DNA of 64,000 bases from Linnemannia hyalina (GCA_019671135.1 JAHRHY010000016.1:1-64000), one strand, 5' to 3'; counted from the first letter of the stretch, positions 1-10,818 are shown. Notes: generated by a model from the letters alone, not told the origin. Program-made: numbers and translations.

Positions 1-243
1 ACCATTGTGGCCGCCGGTCTCAAAGAATTTCGTTCTGAACGTCGTTGGCATTTTATTACAGCATGTGGCATAAAGGTGCGCGAAGGAAAATCGTTGGCAA
101 AGATTTGGAGACCATGGCGTGTGGAGCATCTTCAAGGTCTACAGAGAATTGGTAGTGTGAAAGGTGTGCCGTTCATGACATTTCGAGCGATTAGAGTGGT
201 TAATTCACATAATATACTTGATATGAAGTGCGAGCGCGTTTGA
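1..243 (+). CDS. REP2 C-terminal end, F2 copy 1 (partial, cut by window edge)
   Basis: The last 80 codons of the F2 large protein REP2 (see 26616-27884), ending at TGA 241-243. It matches the C-terminal part at 19590-19829 almost base for base. The stop is followed by the palindrome GTTTTTAAAAAC and then the tail of DDE2 on the opposite strand. The start lies outside the window. No function is assigned to this C-terminal region. Confidence 0.8.
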   Translation, partial: TIVAAGLKEFRSERRWHFITACGIKVREGKSLAKIWRPWRVEHLQGLQRIGSVKGVPFMTFRAIRVVNSHNILDMKCERV

Positions 244-246
244 GAG

Positions 247-258
247 GTTTTTAAAAAC
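247..258. terminator. TTTTTAAAAA palindrome between convergent REP2 and DDE2
   Basis: A GTTTTTAAAAAC palindrome lies 4 bp after the REP2 stop and 20 bp after the DDE2 stop on the other strand. The same core follows most F1, F2 and F3 genes: 2784-2793, 5719-5729, 25699-25706, 26587-26597, 47471-47483 and 49190-49200. Its position suggests a 3'-end or polyadenylation signal. This is inferred from position only. Confidence 0.4.
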
Positions 259-812
259 TTTGGAAAGACTTTTGTTAATTATAGACTGGTATTATCGTCT
301 TCGTGGTTTGACATTTCCTCGTCATCATCCTTATTTGACGTTTGTTCATCATCATCATCTGAAGCAACATCTATTCCTACAAATTTCTCTTGCATTCTTT
401 GTAACTCAAGACCGTTTTCCAGTTTGTTTTGTACTGTAATGGTTTGTGTTAACTCTGGGACAAGTTGCCTTTCTCGTGGATAATCTACTCCTTCTTCCAT
501 CCATCCACGATGATGTGGCTGCTCTTCGATGTCCACTGCTTTAACAAAGTTGCGAATATTTAGCAACAAAAGACAAAGGCGGAATGTAAGATTAAACTCC
601 TTTTTGGATCCAACTCGAACAATCTCCTTGTTATTAAACTTGGCGAATGTTTTCATGAGATCACCAAAGACAGCCTCTGACGTAGATCGAAATCCACCAA
701 ACATAGCATTAAAGTTGGATTCCTCTTCGTGGAGTTGCTGTAGTCGTTTCTTACGAATGGGAAAACAGAAGTTACGCTCGTCCAACTTTTCTTTTTCCAC
801 AATATCGCCAAT

Positions 813-1307
813 GGAGGCCTTTCAAGTCCAAATTATCATATGGTGTTTGTTACATCTCTGCAGATCTTGACGATATCCACCGCGTCCATTAGAGGAGAAT
901 GTATATATGATACCAAGCATATAAGACAACCATTGTAACATTTTTTGTTTAACTATCCTACTAAACACCAACCTATTCTCCAAACAACAAAGTCTTCTTA
1001 TTTTTCGCACACCAAACTCTTGAATATGTCCATCTACTATTAACCTGTAACCCTCACTGCAAGATTCGACAGAGTAGTTCTTGTATGTGATCATCTAAAG
1101 CACTTGTATTCCCAACTGTATCTTTGTCGTGAAATACAGGGGAGAGATTACATTTTAAAAATTCTTGTGCTGTCTATTGCTATTTTATTCTGTGTTCTGT
1201 TGCCCACTATGAAGAGATATGCCAGTTATGGAAGTCAACACTCCGTTCCTTGGACTTTGGATATTTTTTATATGCCTTTTTATATCCTCTGCACATGAAG
1301 GGGCCGC
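813..1307 (+). repeat. R1-a module (495 bp, alpha type)
   Basis: Starts GGAGGCCTTTCA and ends TGAAGGGGCCGC. The two ends are imperfect inverted repeats of each other (8 of 12 positions). It carries no transposase. An open frame of 90 codons lies on the minus strand (ATG at 1094). It is kept in alpha and beta R1 copies but is shortened in R1-e and R1-f. Solo R1 copies with their own 3-bp duplications (R1-d, h, m, n) show that the module moves by itself. Confidence 0.9.
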
Positions 1308-1468
1308 TACCGAATAAAATATAAAAATATATTTGTATTCTCAACTATGTGCTTGCTGTATGATAGATACCATCATACATGCTGTTGTGTATACAGTTAA
1401 GTATAAGCCTTTTTAAAAAATTGTTATTGTTGGTTAACGTCATGACAATCCAATACATAAATATTATT

Positions 1469-2725
1469 ATGGATCTAACAAAACACTTCCAACAACTGCT
1501 TGATGACCATTGGACTTTCCTCAACGCTGGATGGCCAACAATTACACCACGTAATAATCATCGTACTGTAAGCAAGGAAATTGGGTATATGCCAGAAATA
1601 AAAGAAACCCTAAATCGACGCCTTGGTCCTATTCCAGTGTACTTCTTTCTTGTTGACATCTGGCCAAAGGTTAAGTATCCTGGTCCATACAAAGAAGTGG
1701 AGAAAGGTCTTTTAATGCTCTATCATCTTGTCAAAGGACTGTCTATGGAAGCAATGGAACCACACATGCCAAAAAGTAGTTTTCATGCAATGCACTCTGT
1801 GTTTTATAAGAAAGAATATACTTTGCACAACAAGTACATCACCAACTGTATTGCAACAATGTTCTCCACAATTAAAATACGCCTTTTGTCTGCAAAGGAA
1901 AAGAATCCTCCATTATTTAAGCATGTTACATTGCATCTTGATGGTCATGATACAAGAGCAACATACAAAGGTGAGAGTAGTGCTGATATGTACTCTTACA
2001 AGCTGAAAAAGTCAGGATTACGCACACAGGTAGCAATGGATTGTAATGGCATGGCTTTATTTGTCTCCAAATCTGCATCTTGCAAGAACAATGCTGATGG
2101 AACAATGCTGCTAACGATGAAGTTGGACAAGAGAGTGCATGAGATGGATTGCATTGCTCTCGATGGAGGGTATCCACAGTTCTTAAGGAGGCTTATAGAT
2201 GAGTCTGATACTCTTAAAGTCCAAAATTTCGCTCATCCATACCGTAAACAGAAGAACAAGGAACTTACACAGGAAGAAGCGTTATACAATACCACCTTTG
2301 GTAGTTTCCGCTCGCAGATGGAATCTCTGTTTGCAGACCTTGGTTCCACATTTGAGAAACACAACAACCGTACTCCTGTGTTGGTGGATAAGAAACAAAC
2401 ATATAATTTGCAGTTGAAGTTATCTTTGTTACTCTTAAACATGAAAAAGATGGTTGCTTTGTTGAAGATTTCTGCAGAACCAATTCATACAGCTTGGCTT
2501 CGCGAAGGATTCGAGTATCCGACAACAGAGAACGACGTTGAGCAACCAATGGGATATGTTGATGTTGGTGCGCTAGTGGAGGATGGAAATACAATGGCAC
2601 AACTCCAGAACAAATTTCTTGGTATTAATCTTCATGGTGATGTTGATGAGGACCAGTACTCTGATGAGGACACACCAATGGATCCACCAGTAATACTGCA
2701 ACCCGGCCTTTCCATTGCGCTTTGA
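1469..2725 (+). CDS. DDE1 transposase, F1 copy A
   Basis: A predicted DNA transposase of 418 aa that would cut and join element ends in the nucleus. Residues 74-113 look like a helix-turn-helix. The probable catalytic triad is D158 (in HLDGHD; D161 is an alternative), D232 (in ALDGGY) and E285 (in RSQMESLFADLG). The ALDGGY block and the R-x-x-x-E helix match the DDE_Tnp_4 pattern of PIF/Harbinger and IS5-like enzymes. The start ATG at 1469 aligns with the starts of DDE2 and DDE3; an in-frame ATG at 1379 would add 30 residues. The C-terminus is acidic. The gene reads toward the zinc-protein gene 720 bp downstream. It is about 40-50 percent identical by eye to DDE2 and DDE3. Confidence 0.8.
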   Translation: MDLTKHFQQLLDDHWTFLNAGWPTITPRNNHRTVSKEIGYMPEIKETLNRRLGPIPVYFFLVDIWPKVKYPGPYKEVEKGLLMLYHLVKGLSMEAMEPHMPKSSFHAMHSVFYKKEYTLHNKYITNCIATMFSTIKIRLLSAKEKNPPLFKHVTLHLDGHDTRATYKGESSADMYSYKLKKSGLRTQVAMDCNGMALFVSKSASCKNNADGTMLLTMKLDKRVHEMDCIALDGGYPQFLRRLIDESDTLKVQNFAHPYRKQKNKELTQEEALYNTTFGSFRSQMESLFADLGSTFEKHNNRTPVLVDKKQTYNLQLKLSLLLLNMKKMVALLKISAEPIHTAWLREGFEYPTTENDVEQPMGYVDVGALVEDGNTMAQLQNKFLGINLHGDVDEDQYSDEDTPMDPPVILQPGLSIAL

Positions 2726-3445
2726 GGTACGTAGTACGAAGCGACAAATGGATGTTAATGGTAATTTGTAGACTTATTGCAGGTTTTTAAAAGAATAGAC
2801 ATACATAGCCTATTTAGTCAGCGTTGAGATACGGTATTAACTGCCTAGACGCTAATATGCACCGGTATCTATTATTAAAAGTCATGGTATTATTGTAGTA
2901 GATCGGATGCTATTCTATGCTATTCTACAACATTCCTTTTTATTTAACAAAGAGGATAAACACATGTACAAACCTACGTCATAAAAGAATACATAAACAC
3001 ATGTACAAACCTACGTCATAAAAGAATACTACATTCTTAACCATTTTTAAACCCCGTCTTTAACGCCAAGCAGTCTTAATAAGCAAGATCTACGTCATAC
3101 GAGGAACACTACGTTATTAACCACTTAGATGCCTTTTTAAAACTCTTTTGTTACTAAGCGCCAAGCAGTGTTAATAAGCAAGCGCTATTAATATCCAGTG
3201 TGGCAGTGTCCCATGAATTAGTATAAATAAAGGACTCCACTTCCCTCTTGCTTAATCTTTATCTTATCTAGTAACCAACCAACCATTATCCATATCTATA
3301 CAACCATCCATACCTATACAACCATCTTTTATTGCAATTCTTTATATCAGTGTACTAAGCAGCTGCAATCTACCACACATAAACTGAAAAGTCATTCACA
3401 CCCACCATATCACAAGTACAATCTATATCGTTCATATCCAAAAAC
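2726..3445 (+). promoter_or_regulatory. F1 intergenic region with TATA promoter for the zinc protein
   Basis: TATAAATA at 3222-3229 is 216 bp before the ATG at 3446. Upstream are repeated short motifs: a 34-bp direct repeat with ACACATGTACAAACCTACG (about 2960-3025) and two GCCAAGCAG-TTAATAAGCAAG blocks (about 3065 and 3161). These are candidate factor sites. The leader between TATA and ATG is rich in CCAACC and CCATCC. TTTTTAAAA at 2784-2793 may end the DDE1 transcript. The TATA box recurs at 8225-8232, 16920-16927 (minus), 30924-30931 and 40383-40390 (minus). Confidence 0.55.
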
Positions 3446-5692
3446 ATGCAGTACGTTCAGCTTACAATCGAGCTCATCACCAAGGCCTTCGAGACATTTT
3501 CTTCTAAGAAGGGAGTGGAGTTTACCAAGAAAGATGCAAATAAGATCTTTAAGGCGCTTGATGAGGATGAGGGAGTAGAGAGATACTACTTTTGTGGTGC
3601 AAAGTGCACCAAGTCCAAGCGCAAATGCATGAAGGAAGTTGATGATGAAGGCATGCATTGTTATGTCCACGATCCTGCGCGCAAGTGTCAAGGCACAACC
3701 ATTAAGGGCGCTAATTGTGGTAGTGTAGCCAAACTTGGTGAAACATACTGTGGACGTCATCGAGAGCAGCATAAAGGTCATATGAAAAGCAGTAACAATA
3801 AGGCACCTGCCAACAAGCGTACCAAGTCTTCCAAGATAACCAAGAAGACACATACTCCTGAGTTTGTCCCTTCAGATGATGATATGACTTCCGAGGATGA
3901 AGAACCAAAGAAGCGAAAGAGAAACAAGCAGGAGTCATCGGATGAGGAGCCGTCCGATGATGATGAAGAAGATATAATTGCCGTCTCCTTTCCGTTGAGT
4001 CCAAAGGTAGTTGACATAACGTCCAAGAAAAATGTACCACTCGCTAATACAGGCATATGGATGCGTTATGCAACTAATCCAGCTTTCCTGTATGCAAAAA
4101 ACTATACTGTAAATGGCAAGTACATTATTAAGCTGAAGGAAAAGGACCTCTACATTGTATTGTGTCCACCTGAGCTCATGGGGAAAAATCTTCCTGTACC
4201 GAAATTATCTGACAAAGAGGTACGTATATTACAAAAGATGGGACTCCAAGAGGCAACTCCTGCTGATGTAGAAAAAATAGAAGAGTCTTCTGCTGATGAG
4301 AATTCTGACGATGATACAGATGATGGTGATACGTCTGATGATGCTGGCTCTGACGATGATTCCCCTGATGATAAAGACTCTGATGATGGCAAGTCCAATA
4401 ACAGACCTGATGTAGAATCTGGAGATGATACCTCTAAGGATAACCCTGATGAAAAACTATCTCATAAAAAGTCATCTAAGGATGATGAGAAGAAGACTTC
4501 TCGAAAGAAAAGGCATTCAGAGATGCCCAAAAATGCAGAGCCATCTTCTAATGTAGACGTTTCTAAGGATGGAAAAGATGAACATACATTTGCACTGGCC
4601 ACAACGGTGCATAACATTAGATCAGAGAAAGACATAGCACGTGCGAAGGACAGAGGATGGATGATTCATCCTAATAACGACATGCTTGAGTATGCAACTA
4701 AGTTTACGATGAATGGCAAGTACATTGTCAGGCTATCTGGAAAGAATACATACGTTGGCCTGTTTACGCTTGATGCTCTGCGCGGTGTCGGTGATGTTCC
4801 AGAGTTGGATATCTTGGAACGCTCCATGCTTAGCAAGATGAAACTTCAACCATTGTCTGATGAAGAGAGAAAGACGCTTTTCAACGAGGAGATCGAAGTA
4901 GAAGAAGAAGTACCAGTAGAAGGACCAACAGATAAATCCAAGGTGATATGGAAAAAACTTAACAAGTACTTGGAATATTCCGAGAATGTACTTGTAAATG
5001 GAATGCACATTCTCAAGATGCGCAAAAAAGACACTGTAATCGGCTTGATGACTGATGACCATATTGCTGCAGAGAATGTAGAGTGTCATTCTCTTAGCCA
5101 GAAGGAAAAAGAGAAGTTGTTTGCTATGGGATTTAAACCGCATGAGCATAAGCAAAGCTTGCCACAGAAAGATGAGAGCACATGTGAGGATGATAAAGAT
5201 GCTGAGGGCGATAAAGATGCTGAGGATGACAAAGATGCGGTGGGTGATAAAGATGCTGAAGATGACAAAGATGTTGAGGGTGATAACGATGCTGAGGATG
5301 ACAAAGATGCTGAGGGTGATAACGATGCTGAAGATGATAAAGATGCTGAGGATGATAAAGATGCTGAGGATGTTATGTGGAAAAGGTACCCTAAAGATAA
5401 AAGCTCTTCGGGTATAATCGTCATAGATAAAGACGAAATTAAATGGACAACATGTTCGTTTGACAAGAAGCATGAATATGCAACCAACTACCTTTTCGAC
5501 GGATGTCATCTGCTCAAGAGGTACGAAGAGGACATTATTGTTGGACTGCTGTATAAGATACCTGCAAACGGTGACAGTAACTATAGTCGAGACAAATTTA
5601 CCAACAACAAACAAAAGCAGAAGTTAATTGCCATGGGGTTCACGATCGAGGAATTGCCTAAATTGTACTCTCCAGATGTAAAGTTTTGGTAG
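3446..5692 (+). CDS. Acidic repeat protein with tandem zinc-binding motifs, F1 copy A (748 aa)
   Basis: No function recognised. Residues 50-105 hold two tandem Cys/His motifs of the form C-x(6-9)-C-x10-C-x2-H (C54, C61, C72, H75; C81, C91, C102, H105). This form resembles the small zinc-binding motifs of large DNA viruses and selfish endonucleases. Four divergent copies of a block of about 37 residues follow, near 204, 404, 501 and 666. Each starts with W, has an NGKYI-like core and ends VGL-like, and is trailed by a short helix ending MGL, MKL or MGF. Long Asp/Ser/Lys linkers and basic runs (KKRKRNK near 153) separate the blocks. A DAEDDKDAEGD repeat lies near 585-645. It is likely a nuclear DNA- or chromatin-binding partner of DDE1, but this is inferred only from its place in the element. 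Confidence 0.8.
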   Translation: MQYVQLTIELITKAFETFSSKKGVEFTKKDANKIFKALDEDEGVERYYFCGAKCTKSKRKCMKEVDDEGMHCYVHDPARKCQGTTIKGANCGSVAKLGETYCGRHREQHKGHMKSSNNKAPANKRTKSSKITKKTHTPEFVPSDDDMTSEDEEPKKRKRNKQESSDEEPSDDDEEDIIAVSFPLSPKVVDITSKKNVPLANTGIWMRYATNPAFLYAKNYTVNGKYIIKLKEKDLYIVLCPPELMGKNLPVPKLSDKEVRILQKMGLQEATPADVEKIEESSADENSDDDTDDGDTSDDAGSDDDSPDDKDSDDGKSNNRPDVESGDDTSKDNPDEKLSHKKSSKDDEKKTSRKKRHSEMPKNAEPSSNVDVSKDGKDEHTFALATTVHNIRSEKDIARAKDRGWMIHPNNDMLEYATKFTMNGKYIVRLSGKNTYVGLFTLDALRGVGDVPELDILERSMLSKMKLQPLSDEERKTLFNEEIEVEEEVPVEGPTDKSKVIWKKLNKYLEYSENVLVNGMHILKMRKKDTVIGLMTDDHIAAENVECHSLSQKEKEKLFAMGFKPHEHKQSLPQKDESTCEDDKDAEGDKDAEDDKDAVGDKDAEDDKDVEGDNDAEDDKDAEGDNDAEDDKDAEDDKDAEDVMWKRYPKDKSSSGIIVIDKDEIKWTTCSFDKKHEYATNYLFDGCHLLKRYEEDIIVGLLYKIPANGDSNYSRDKFTNNKQKQKLIAMGFTIEELPKLYSPDVKFW

Positions 5693-5815
5693 TTGTTGAG
5701 ACAGATGAAGAGTAGATATTTTAAAAACTATCCAATTGTCAACAGTTGGCATTTGTGGTTGTATATATAGCATGAACTTTTTAAAAATGTAACATGTCTT
5801 CGACACTTCCACCTA

Positions 5816-6310
5816 GGAGGCCTTTCAAGTCCAAATTATCATATGGTGTTTGTTACATCTCTGCAGATCTTGACGATATCCACCGCGTCCATTAGAGGAG
5901 AATGTATATATGATACCAAGCATATAAGACAACCATTGTAACATTTTTTGTTTAACTATCCTACTAAACACCAACCTATTCTCCAAACAACAAAGTCTTC
6001 TTATTTTTCGCACACCAAACTCTTGAATATGTCCATCTACTATTAACCTGTAACCCTCACTGCAAGATTCGACAGAGTAGTTCTTGTATGTGATCATCTA
6101 AAGCACTTGTATTCCCAACTGTATCTTTGTCGTGAAATACAGGGGAGAGATTACATTTTAAAAATTCTTGTGCTGTCTATTGCTATTTTATTCTGTGTTC
6201 TGTTGCCCACTATGAAGAGATATGCCAGTTATGGAAGTCAACACTCCGTTCCTTGGACTTTGGATATTTTTTATATGCCTTTTTATATCCTCTGCACATG
6301 AAGGGGCCGC
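5816..6310 (+). repeat. R1-b module
   Basis: Identical by eye to R1-a, 5003 bp away. It is shared between the two F1 units of the tandem. It is preceded by CTA and followed by TAC, the usual inner junctions of F1. Confidence 0.9.
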
Positions 6311-6471
6311 TACCGAATAAAATATAAAAATATATTTGTATTCTCAACTATGTGCTTGCTGTATGATAGATACCATCATACATGCTGTTGTGTATACAGT
6401 TAAGTATAAGCCTTTTTAAAAAATTGTTATTGTTGGTTAACGTCATGACAATCCAATACATAAATATTATT

Positions 6472-7728
6472 ATGGATCTAACAAAACACTTCCAACAACT
6501 GCTTGATGACCATTGGACTTTCCTCAACGCTGGATGGCCAACAATTACACCACGTAATAATCATCGTACTGTAAGCAAGGAAATTGGGTATATGCCAGAA
6601 ATAAAAGAAACCCTAAATCGACGCCTTGGTCCTATTCCAGTGTACTTCTTTCTTGTTGACATCTGGCCAAAGGTTAAGTATCCTGGTCCATACAAAGAAG
6701 TGGAGAAAGGTCTTTTAATGCTCTATCATCTTGTCAAAGGACTGTCTATGGAAGCAATGGAACCACACATGCCAAAAAGTAGTTTTCATGCAATGCACTC
6801 TGTGTTTTATAAGAAAGAATATACTTTGCACAACAAGTACATCACCAACTGTATTGCAACAATGTTCTCCACAATTAAAATACGCCTTTTGTCTGCAAAG
6901 GAAAAGAATCCTCCATTATTTAAGCATGTTACATTGCATCTTGATGGTCATGATACAAGAGCAACATACAAAGGTGAGAGTAGTGCTGATATGTACTCTT
7001 ACAAGCTGAAAAAGTCAGGATTACGCACACAGGTAGCAATGGATTGTAATGGCATGGCTTTATTTGTCTCCAAATCTGCATCTTGCAAGAACAATGCTGA
7101 TGGAACAATGCTGCTAACGATGAAGTTGGACAAGAGAGTGCATGAGATGGATTGCATTGCTCTCGATGGAGGGTATCCACAGTTCTTAAGGAGGCTTATA
7201 GATGAGTCTGATACTCTTAAAGTCCAAAATTTCGCTCATCCATACCGTAAACAGAAGAACAAGGAACTTACACAGGAAGAAGCGTTATACAATACCACCT
7301 TTGGTAGTTTCCGCTCGCAGATGGAATCTCTGTTTGCAGACCTTGGTTCCACATTTGAGAAACACAACAACCGTACTCCTGTGTTGGTGGATAAGAAACA
7401 AACATATAATTTGCAGTTGAAGTTATCTTTGTTACTCTTAAACATGAAAAAGATGGTTGCTTTGTTGAAGATTTCTGCAGAACCAATTCATACAGCTTGG
7501 CTTCGCGAAGGATTCGAGTATCCGACAACAGAGAACGACGTTGAGCAACCAATGGGATATGTTGATGTTGGTGCGCTAGTGGAGGATGGAAATACAATGG
7601 CACAACTCCAGAACAAATTTCTTGGTATTAATCTTCATGGTGATGTTGATGAGGACCAGTACTCTGATGAGGACACACCAATGGATCCACCAGTAATACT
7701 GCAACCCGGCCTTTCCATTGCGCTTTGA
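6472..7728 (+). CDS. DDE1 transposase, F1 copy B
   Basis: Same 418-aa product as copy A, with no residue differences. It ends early relative to copies C and D: the frame meets TGA after SIAL, whereas C and D read on for a further 11 residues (429 aa). The insertion that makes the early stop (GAGGTACGTAGTACG against GAGGTACG) is also in copy E. Confidence 0.8.
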   Translation: MDLTKHFQQLLDDHWTFLNAGWPTITPRNNHRTVSKEIGYMPEIKETLNRRLGPIPVYFFLVDIWPKVKYPGPYKEVEKGLLMLYHLVKGLSMEAMEPHMPKSSFHAMHSVFYKKEYTLHNKYITNCIATMFSTIKIRLLSAKEKNPPLFKHVTLHLDGHDTRATYKGESSADMYSYKLKKSGLRTQVAMDCNGMALFVSKSASCKNNADGTMLLTMKLDKRVHEMDCIALDGGYPQFLRRLIDESDTLKVQNFAHPYRKQKNKELTQEEALYNTTFGSFRSQMESLFADLGSTFEKHNNRTPVLVDKKQTYNLQLKLSLLLLNMKKMVALLKISAEPIHTAWLREGFEYPTTENDVEQPMGYVDVGALVEDGNTMAQLQNKFLGINLHGDVDEDQYSDEDTPMDPPVILQPGLSIAL

Positions 7729-8448
7729 GGTACGTAGTACGAAGCGACAAATGGATGTTAATGGTAATTTGTAGACTTATTGCAGGTTTTTAAAAGAATA
7801 GACATACATAGCCTATTTAGTCAGCGTTGAGATACGGTATTAACTGCCTAGACGCTAATATGCACCGGTATCTATTATTAAAAGTCATGGTATTATTGTA
7901 GTAGATCGGATGCTATTCTATGCTATTCTACAACATTCCTTTTTATTTAACAAAGAGGATAAACACATGTACAAACCTACGTCATAAAAGAATACATAAA
8001 CACATGTACAAACCTACGTCATAAAAGAATACTACATTCTTAACCATTTTTAAACCCCGTCTTTAACGCCAAGCAGTCTTAATAAGCAAGATCTACGTCA
8101 TACGAGGAACACTACGTTATTAACCACTTAGATGCCTTTTTAAAACTCTTTTGTTACTAAGCGCCAAGCAGTGTTAATAAGCAAGCGCTATTAATATCCA
8201 GTGTGGCAGTGTCCCATGAATTAGTATAAATAAAGGACTCCACTTCCCTCTTGCTTAATCTTTATCTTATCTAGTAACCAACCAACCATTATCCATATCT
8301 ATACAACCATCCATACCTATACAACCATCTTTTATTGCAATTCTTTATATCAGTGTACTAAGCAGCTGCAATCTACCACACATAAACTGAAAAGTCATTC
8401 ACACCCACCATATCACAAGTACAATCTATATCGTTCATATCCAAAAAC

Positions 8449-10695
8449 ATGCAGTACGTTCAGCTTACAATCGAGCTCATCACCAAGGCCTTCGAGACAT
8501 TTTCTTCTAAGAAGGGAGTGGAGTTTACCAAGAAAGATGCAAATAAGATCTTTAAGGCGCTTGATGAGGATGAGGGAGTAGAGAGATACTACTTTTGTGG
8601 TGCAAAGTGCACCAAGTCCAAGCGCAAATGCATGAAGGAAGTTGATGATGAAGGCATGCATTGTTATGTCCACGATCCTGCGCGCAAGTGTCAAGGCACA
8701 ACCATTAAGGGCGCTAATTGTGGTAGTGTAGCCAAACTTGGTGAAACATACTGTGGACGTCATCGAGAGCAGCATAAAGGTCATATGAAAAGCAGTAACA
8801 ATAAGGCACCTGCCAACAAGCGTACCAAGTCTTCCAAGATAACCAAGAAGACACATACTCCTGAGTTTGTCCCTTCAGATGATGATATGACTTCCGAGGA
8901 TGAAGAACCAAAGAAGCGAAAGAGAAACAAGCAGGAGTCATCGGATGAGGAGCCGTCCGATGATGATGAAGAAGATATAATTGCCGTCTCCTTTCCGTTG
9001 AGTCCAAAGGTAGTTGACATAACGTCCAAGAAAAATGTACCACTCGCTAATACAGGCATATGGATGCGTTATGCAACTAATCCAGCTTTCCTGTATGCAA
9101 AAAACTATACTGTAAATGGCAAGTACATTATTAAGCTGAAGGAAAAGGACCTCTACATTGTATTGTGTCCACCTGAGCTCATGGGGAAAAATCTTCCTGT
9201 ACCGAAATTATCTGACAAAGAGGTACGTATATTACAAAAGATGGGACTCCAAGAGGCAACTCCTGCTGATGTAGAAAAAATAGAAGAGTCTTCTGCTGAT
9301 GAGAATTCTGACGATGATACAGATGATGGTGATACGTCTGATGATGCTGGCTCTGACGATGATTCCCCTGATGATAAAGACTCTGATGATGGCAAGTCCA
9401 ATAACAGACCTGATGTAGAATCTGGAGATGATACCTCTAAGGATAACCCTGATGAAAAACTATCTCATAAAAAGTCATCTAAGGATGATGAGAAGAAGAC
9501 TTCTCGAAAGAAAAGGCATTCAGAGATGCCCAAAAATGCAGAGCCATCTTCTAATGTAGACGTTTCTAAGGATGGAAAAGATGAACATACATTTGCACTG
9601 GCCACAACGGTGCATAACATTAGATCAGAGAAAGACATAGCACGTGCGAAGGACAGAGGATGGATGATTCATCCTAATAACGACATGCTTGAGTATGCAA
9701 CTAAGTTTACGATGAATGGCAAGTACATTGTCAGGCTATCTGGAAAGAATACATACGTTGGCCTGTTTACGCTTGATGCTCTGCGCGGTGTCGGTGATGT
9801 TCCAGAGTTGGATATCTTGGAACGCTCCATGCTTAGCAAGATGAAACTTCAACCATTGTCTGATGAAGAGAGAAAGACGCTTTTCAACGAGGAGATCGAA
9901 GTAGAAGAAGAAGTACCAGTAGAAGGACCAACAGATAAATCCAAGGTGATATGGAAAAAACTTAACAAGTACTTGGAATATTCCGAGAATGTACTTGTAA
10001 ATGGAATGCACATTCTCAAGATGCGCAAAAAAGACACTGTAATCGGCTTGATGACTGATGACCATATTGCTGCAGAGAATGTAGAGTGTCATTCTCTTAG
10101 CCAGAAGGAAAAAGAGAAGTTGTTTGCTATGGGATTTAAACCGCATGAGCATAAGCAAAGCTTGCCACAGAAAGATGAGAGCACATGTGAGGATGATAAA
10201 GATGCTGAGGGCGATAAAGATGCTGAGGATGACAAAGATGCGGTGGGTGATAAAGATGCTGAAGATGACAAAGATGTTGAGGGTGATAACGATGCTGAGG
10301 ATGACAAAGATGCTGAGGGTGATAACGATGCTGAAGATGATAAAGATGCTGAGGATGATAAAGATGCTGAGGATGTTATGTGGAAAAGGTACCCTAAAGA
10401 TAAAAGCTCTTCGGGTATAATCGTCATAGATAAAGACGAAATTAAATGGACAACATGTTCGTTTGACAAGAAGCATGAATATGCAACCAACTACCTTTTC
10501 GACGGATGTCATCTGCTCAAGAGGTACGAAGAGGACATTATTGTTGGACTGCTGTATAAGATACCTGCAAACGGTGACAGTAACTATAGTCGAGACAAAT
10601 TTACCAACAACAAACAAAAGCAGAAGTTAATTGCCATGGGGTTCACGATCGAGGAATTGCCTAAATTGTACTCTCCAGATGTAAAGTTTTGGTAG
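8449..10695 (+). CDS. Acidic zinc protein, F1 copy B (748 aa)
   Basis: Identical to copy A, including the number of acidic repeats. TATA at 8225-8232. Its stop is followed by TATTTTAAAAAC and then CTTTTTAAAAATG before R1-c. Confidence 0.8.
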   Translation: MQYVQLTIELITKAFETFSSKKGVEFTKKDANKIFKALDEDEGVERYYFCGAKCTKSKRKCMKEVDDEGMHCYVHDPARKCQGTTIKGANCGSVAKLGETYCGRHREQHKGHMKSSNNKAPANKRTKSSKITKKTHTPEFVPSDDDMTSEDEEPKKRKRNKQESSDEEPSDDDEEDIIAVSFPLSPKVVDITSKKNVPLANTGIWMRYATNPAFLYAKNYTVNGKYIIKLKEKDLYIVLCPPELMGKNLPVPKLSDKEVRILQKMGLQEATPADVEKIEESSADENSDDDTDDGDTSDDAGSDDDSPDDKDSDDGKSNNRPDVESGDDTSKDNPDEKLSHKKSSKDDEKKTSRKKRHSEMPKNAEPSSNVDVSKDGKDEHTFALATTVHNIRSEKDIARAKDRGWMIHPNNDMLEYATKFTMNGKYIVRLSGKNTYVGLFTLDALRGVGDVPELDILERSMLSKMKLQPLSDEERKTLFNEEIEVEEEVPVEGPTDKSKVIWKKLNKYLEYSENVLVNGMHILKMRKKDTVIGLMTDDHIAAENVECHSLSQKEKEKLFAMGFKPHEHKQSLPQKDESTCEDDKDAEGDKDAEDDKDAVGDKDAEDDKDVEGDNDAEDDKDAEGDNDAEDDKDAEDDKDAEDVMWKRYPKDKSSSGIIVIDKDEIKWTTCSFDKKHEYATNYLFDGCHLLKRYEEDIIVGLLYKIPANGDSNYSRDKFTNNKQKQKLIAMGFTIEELPKLYSPDVKFW

Positions 10696-10818
10696 TTGTT
10701 GAGACAGATGAAGAGTAGATATTTTAAAAACTATCCAATTGTCAACAGTTGGCATTTGTGGTTGTATATATAGCATGAACTTTTTAAAAATGTAACATGT
10801 CTTCGACACTTCCACCTA

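Noticed and set aside
1104..1298. 64-codon forward frame in every R1 copy
   Set aside because: It lacks an ATG start at its upstream end and its composition looks like AT-rich chance sequence.
4733..5614. 293-codon hydrophobic minus-strand frame (ILSIFVI repeats), with equivalents in all F1 copies
   Set aside because: It is the antisense shadow of the acidic GAT/GAC repeats of the zinc protein.
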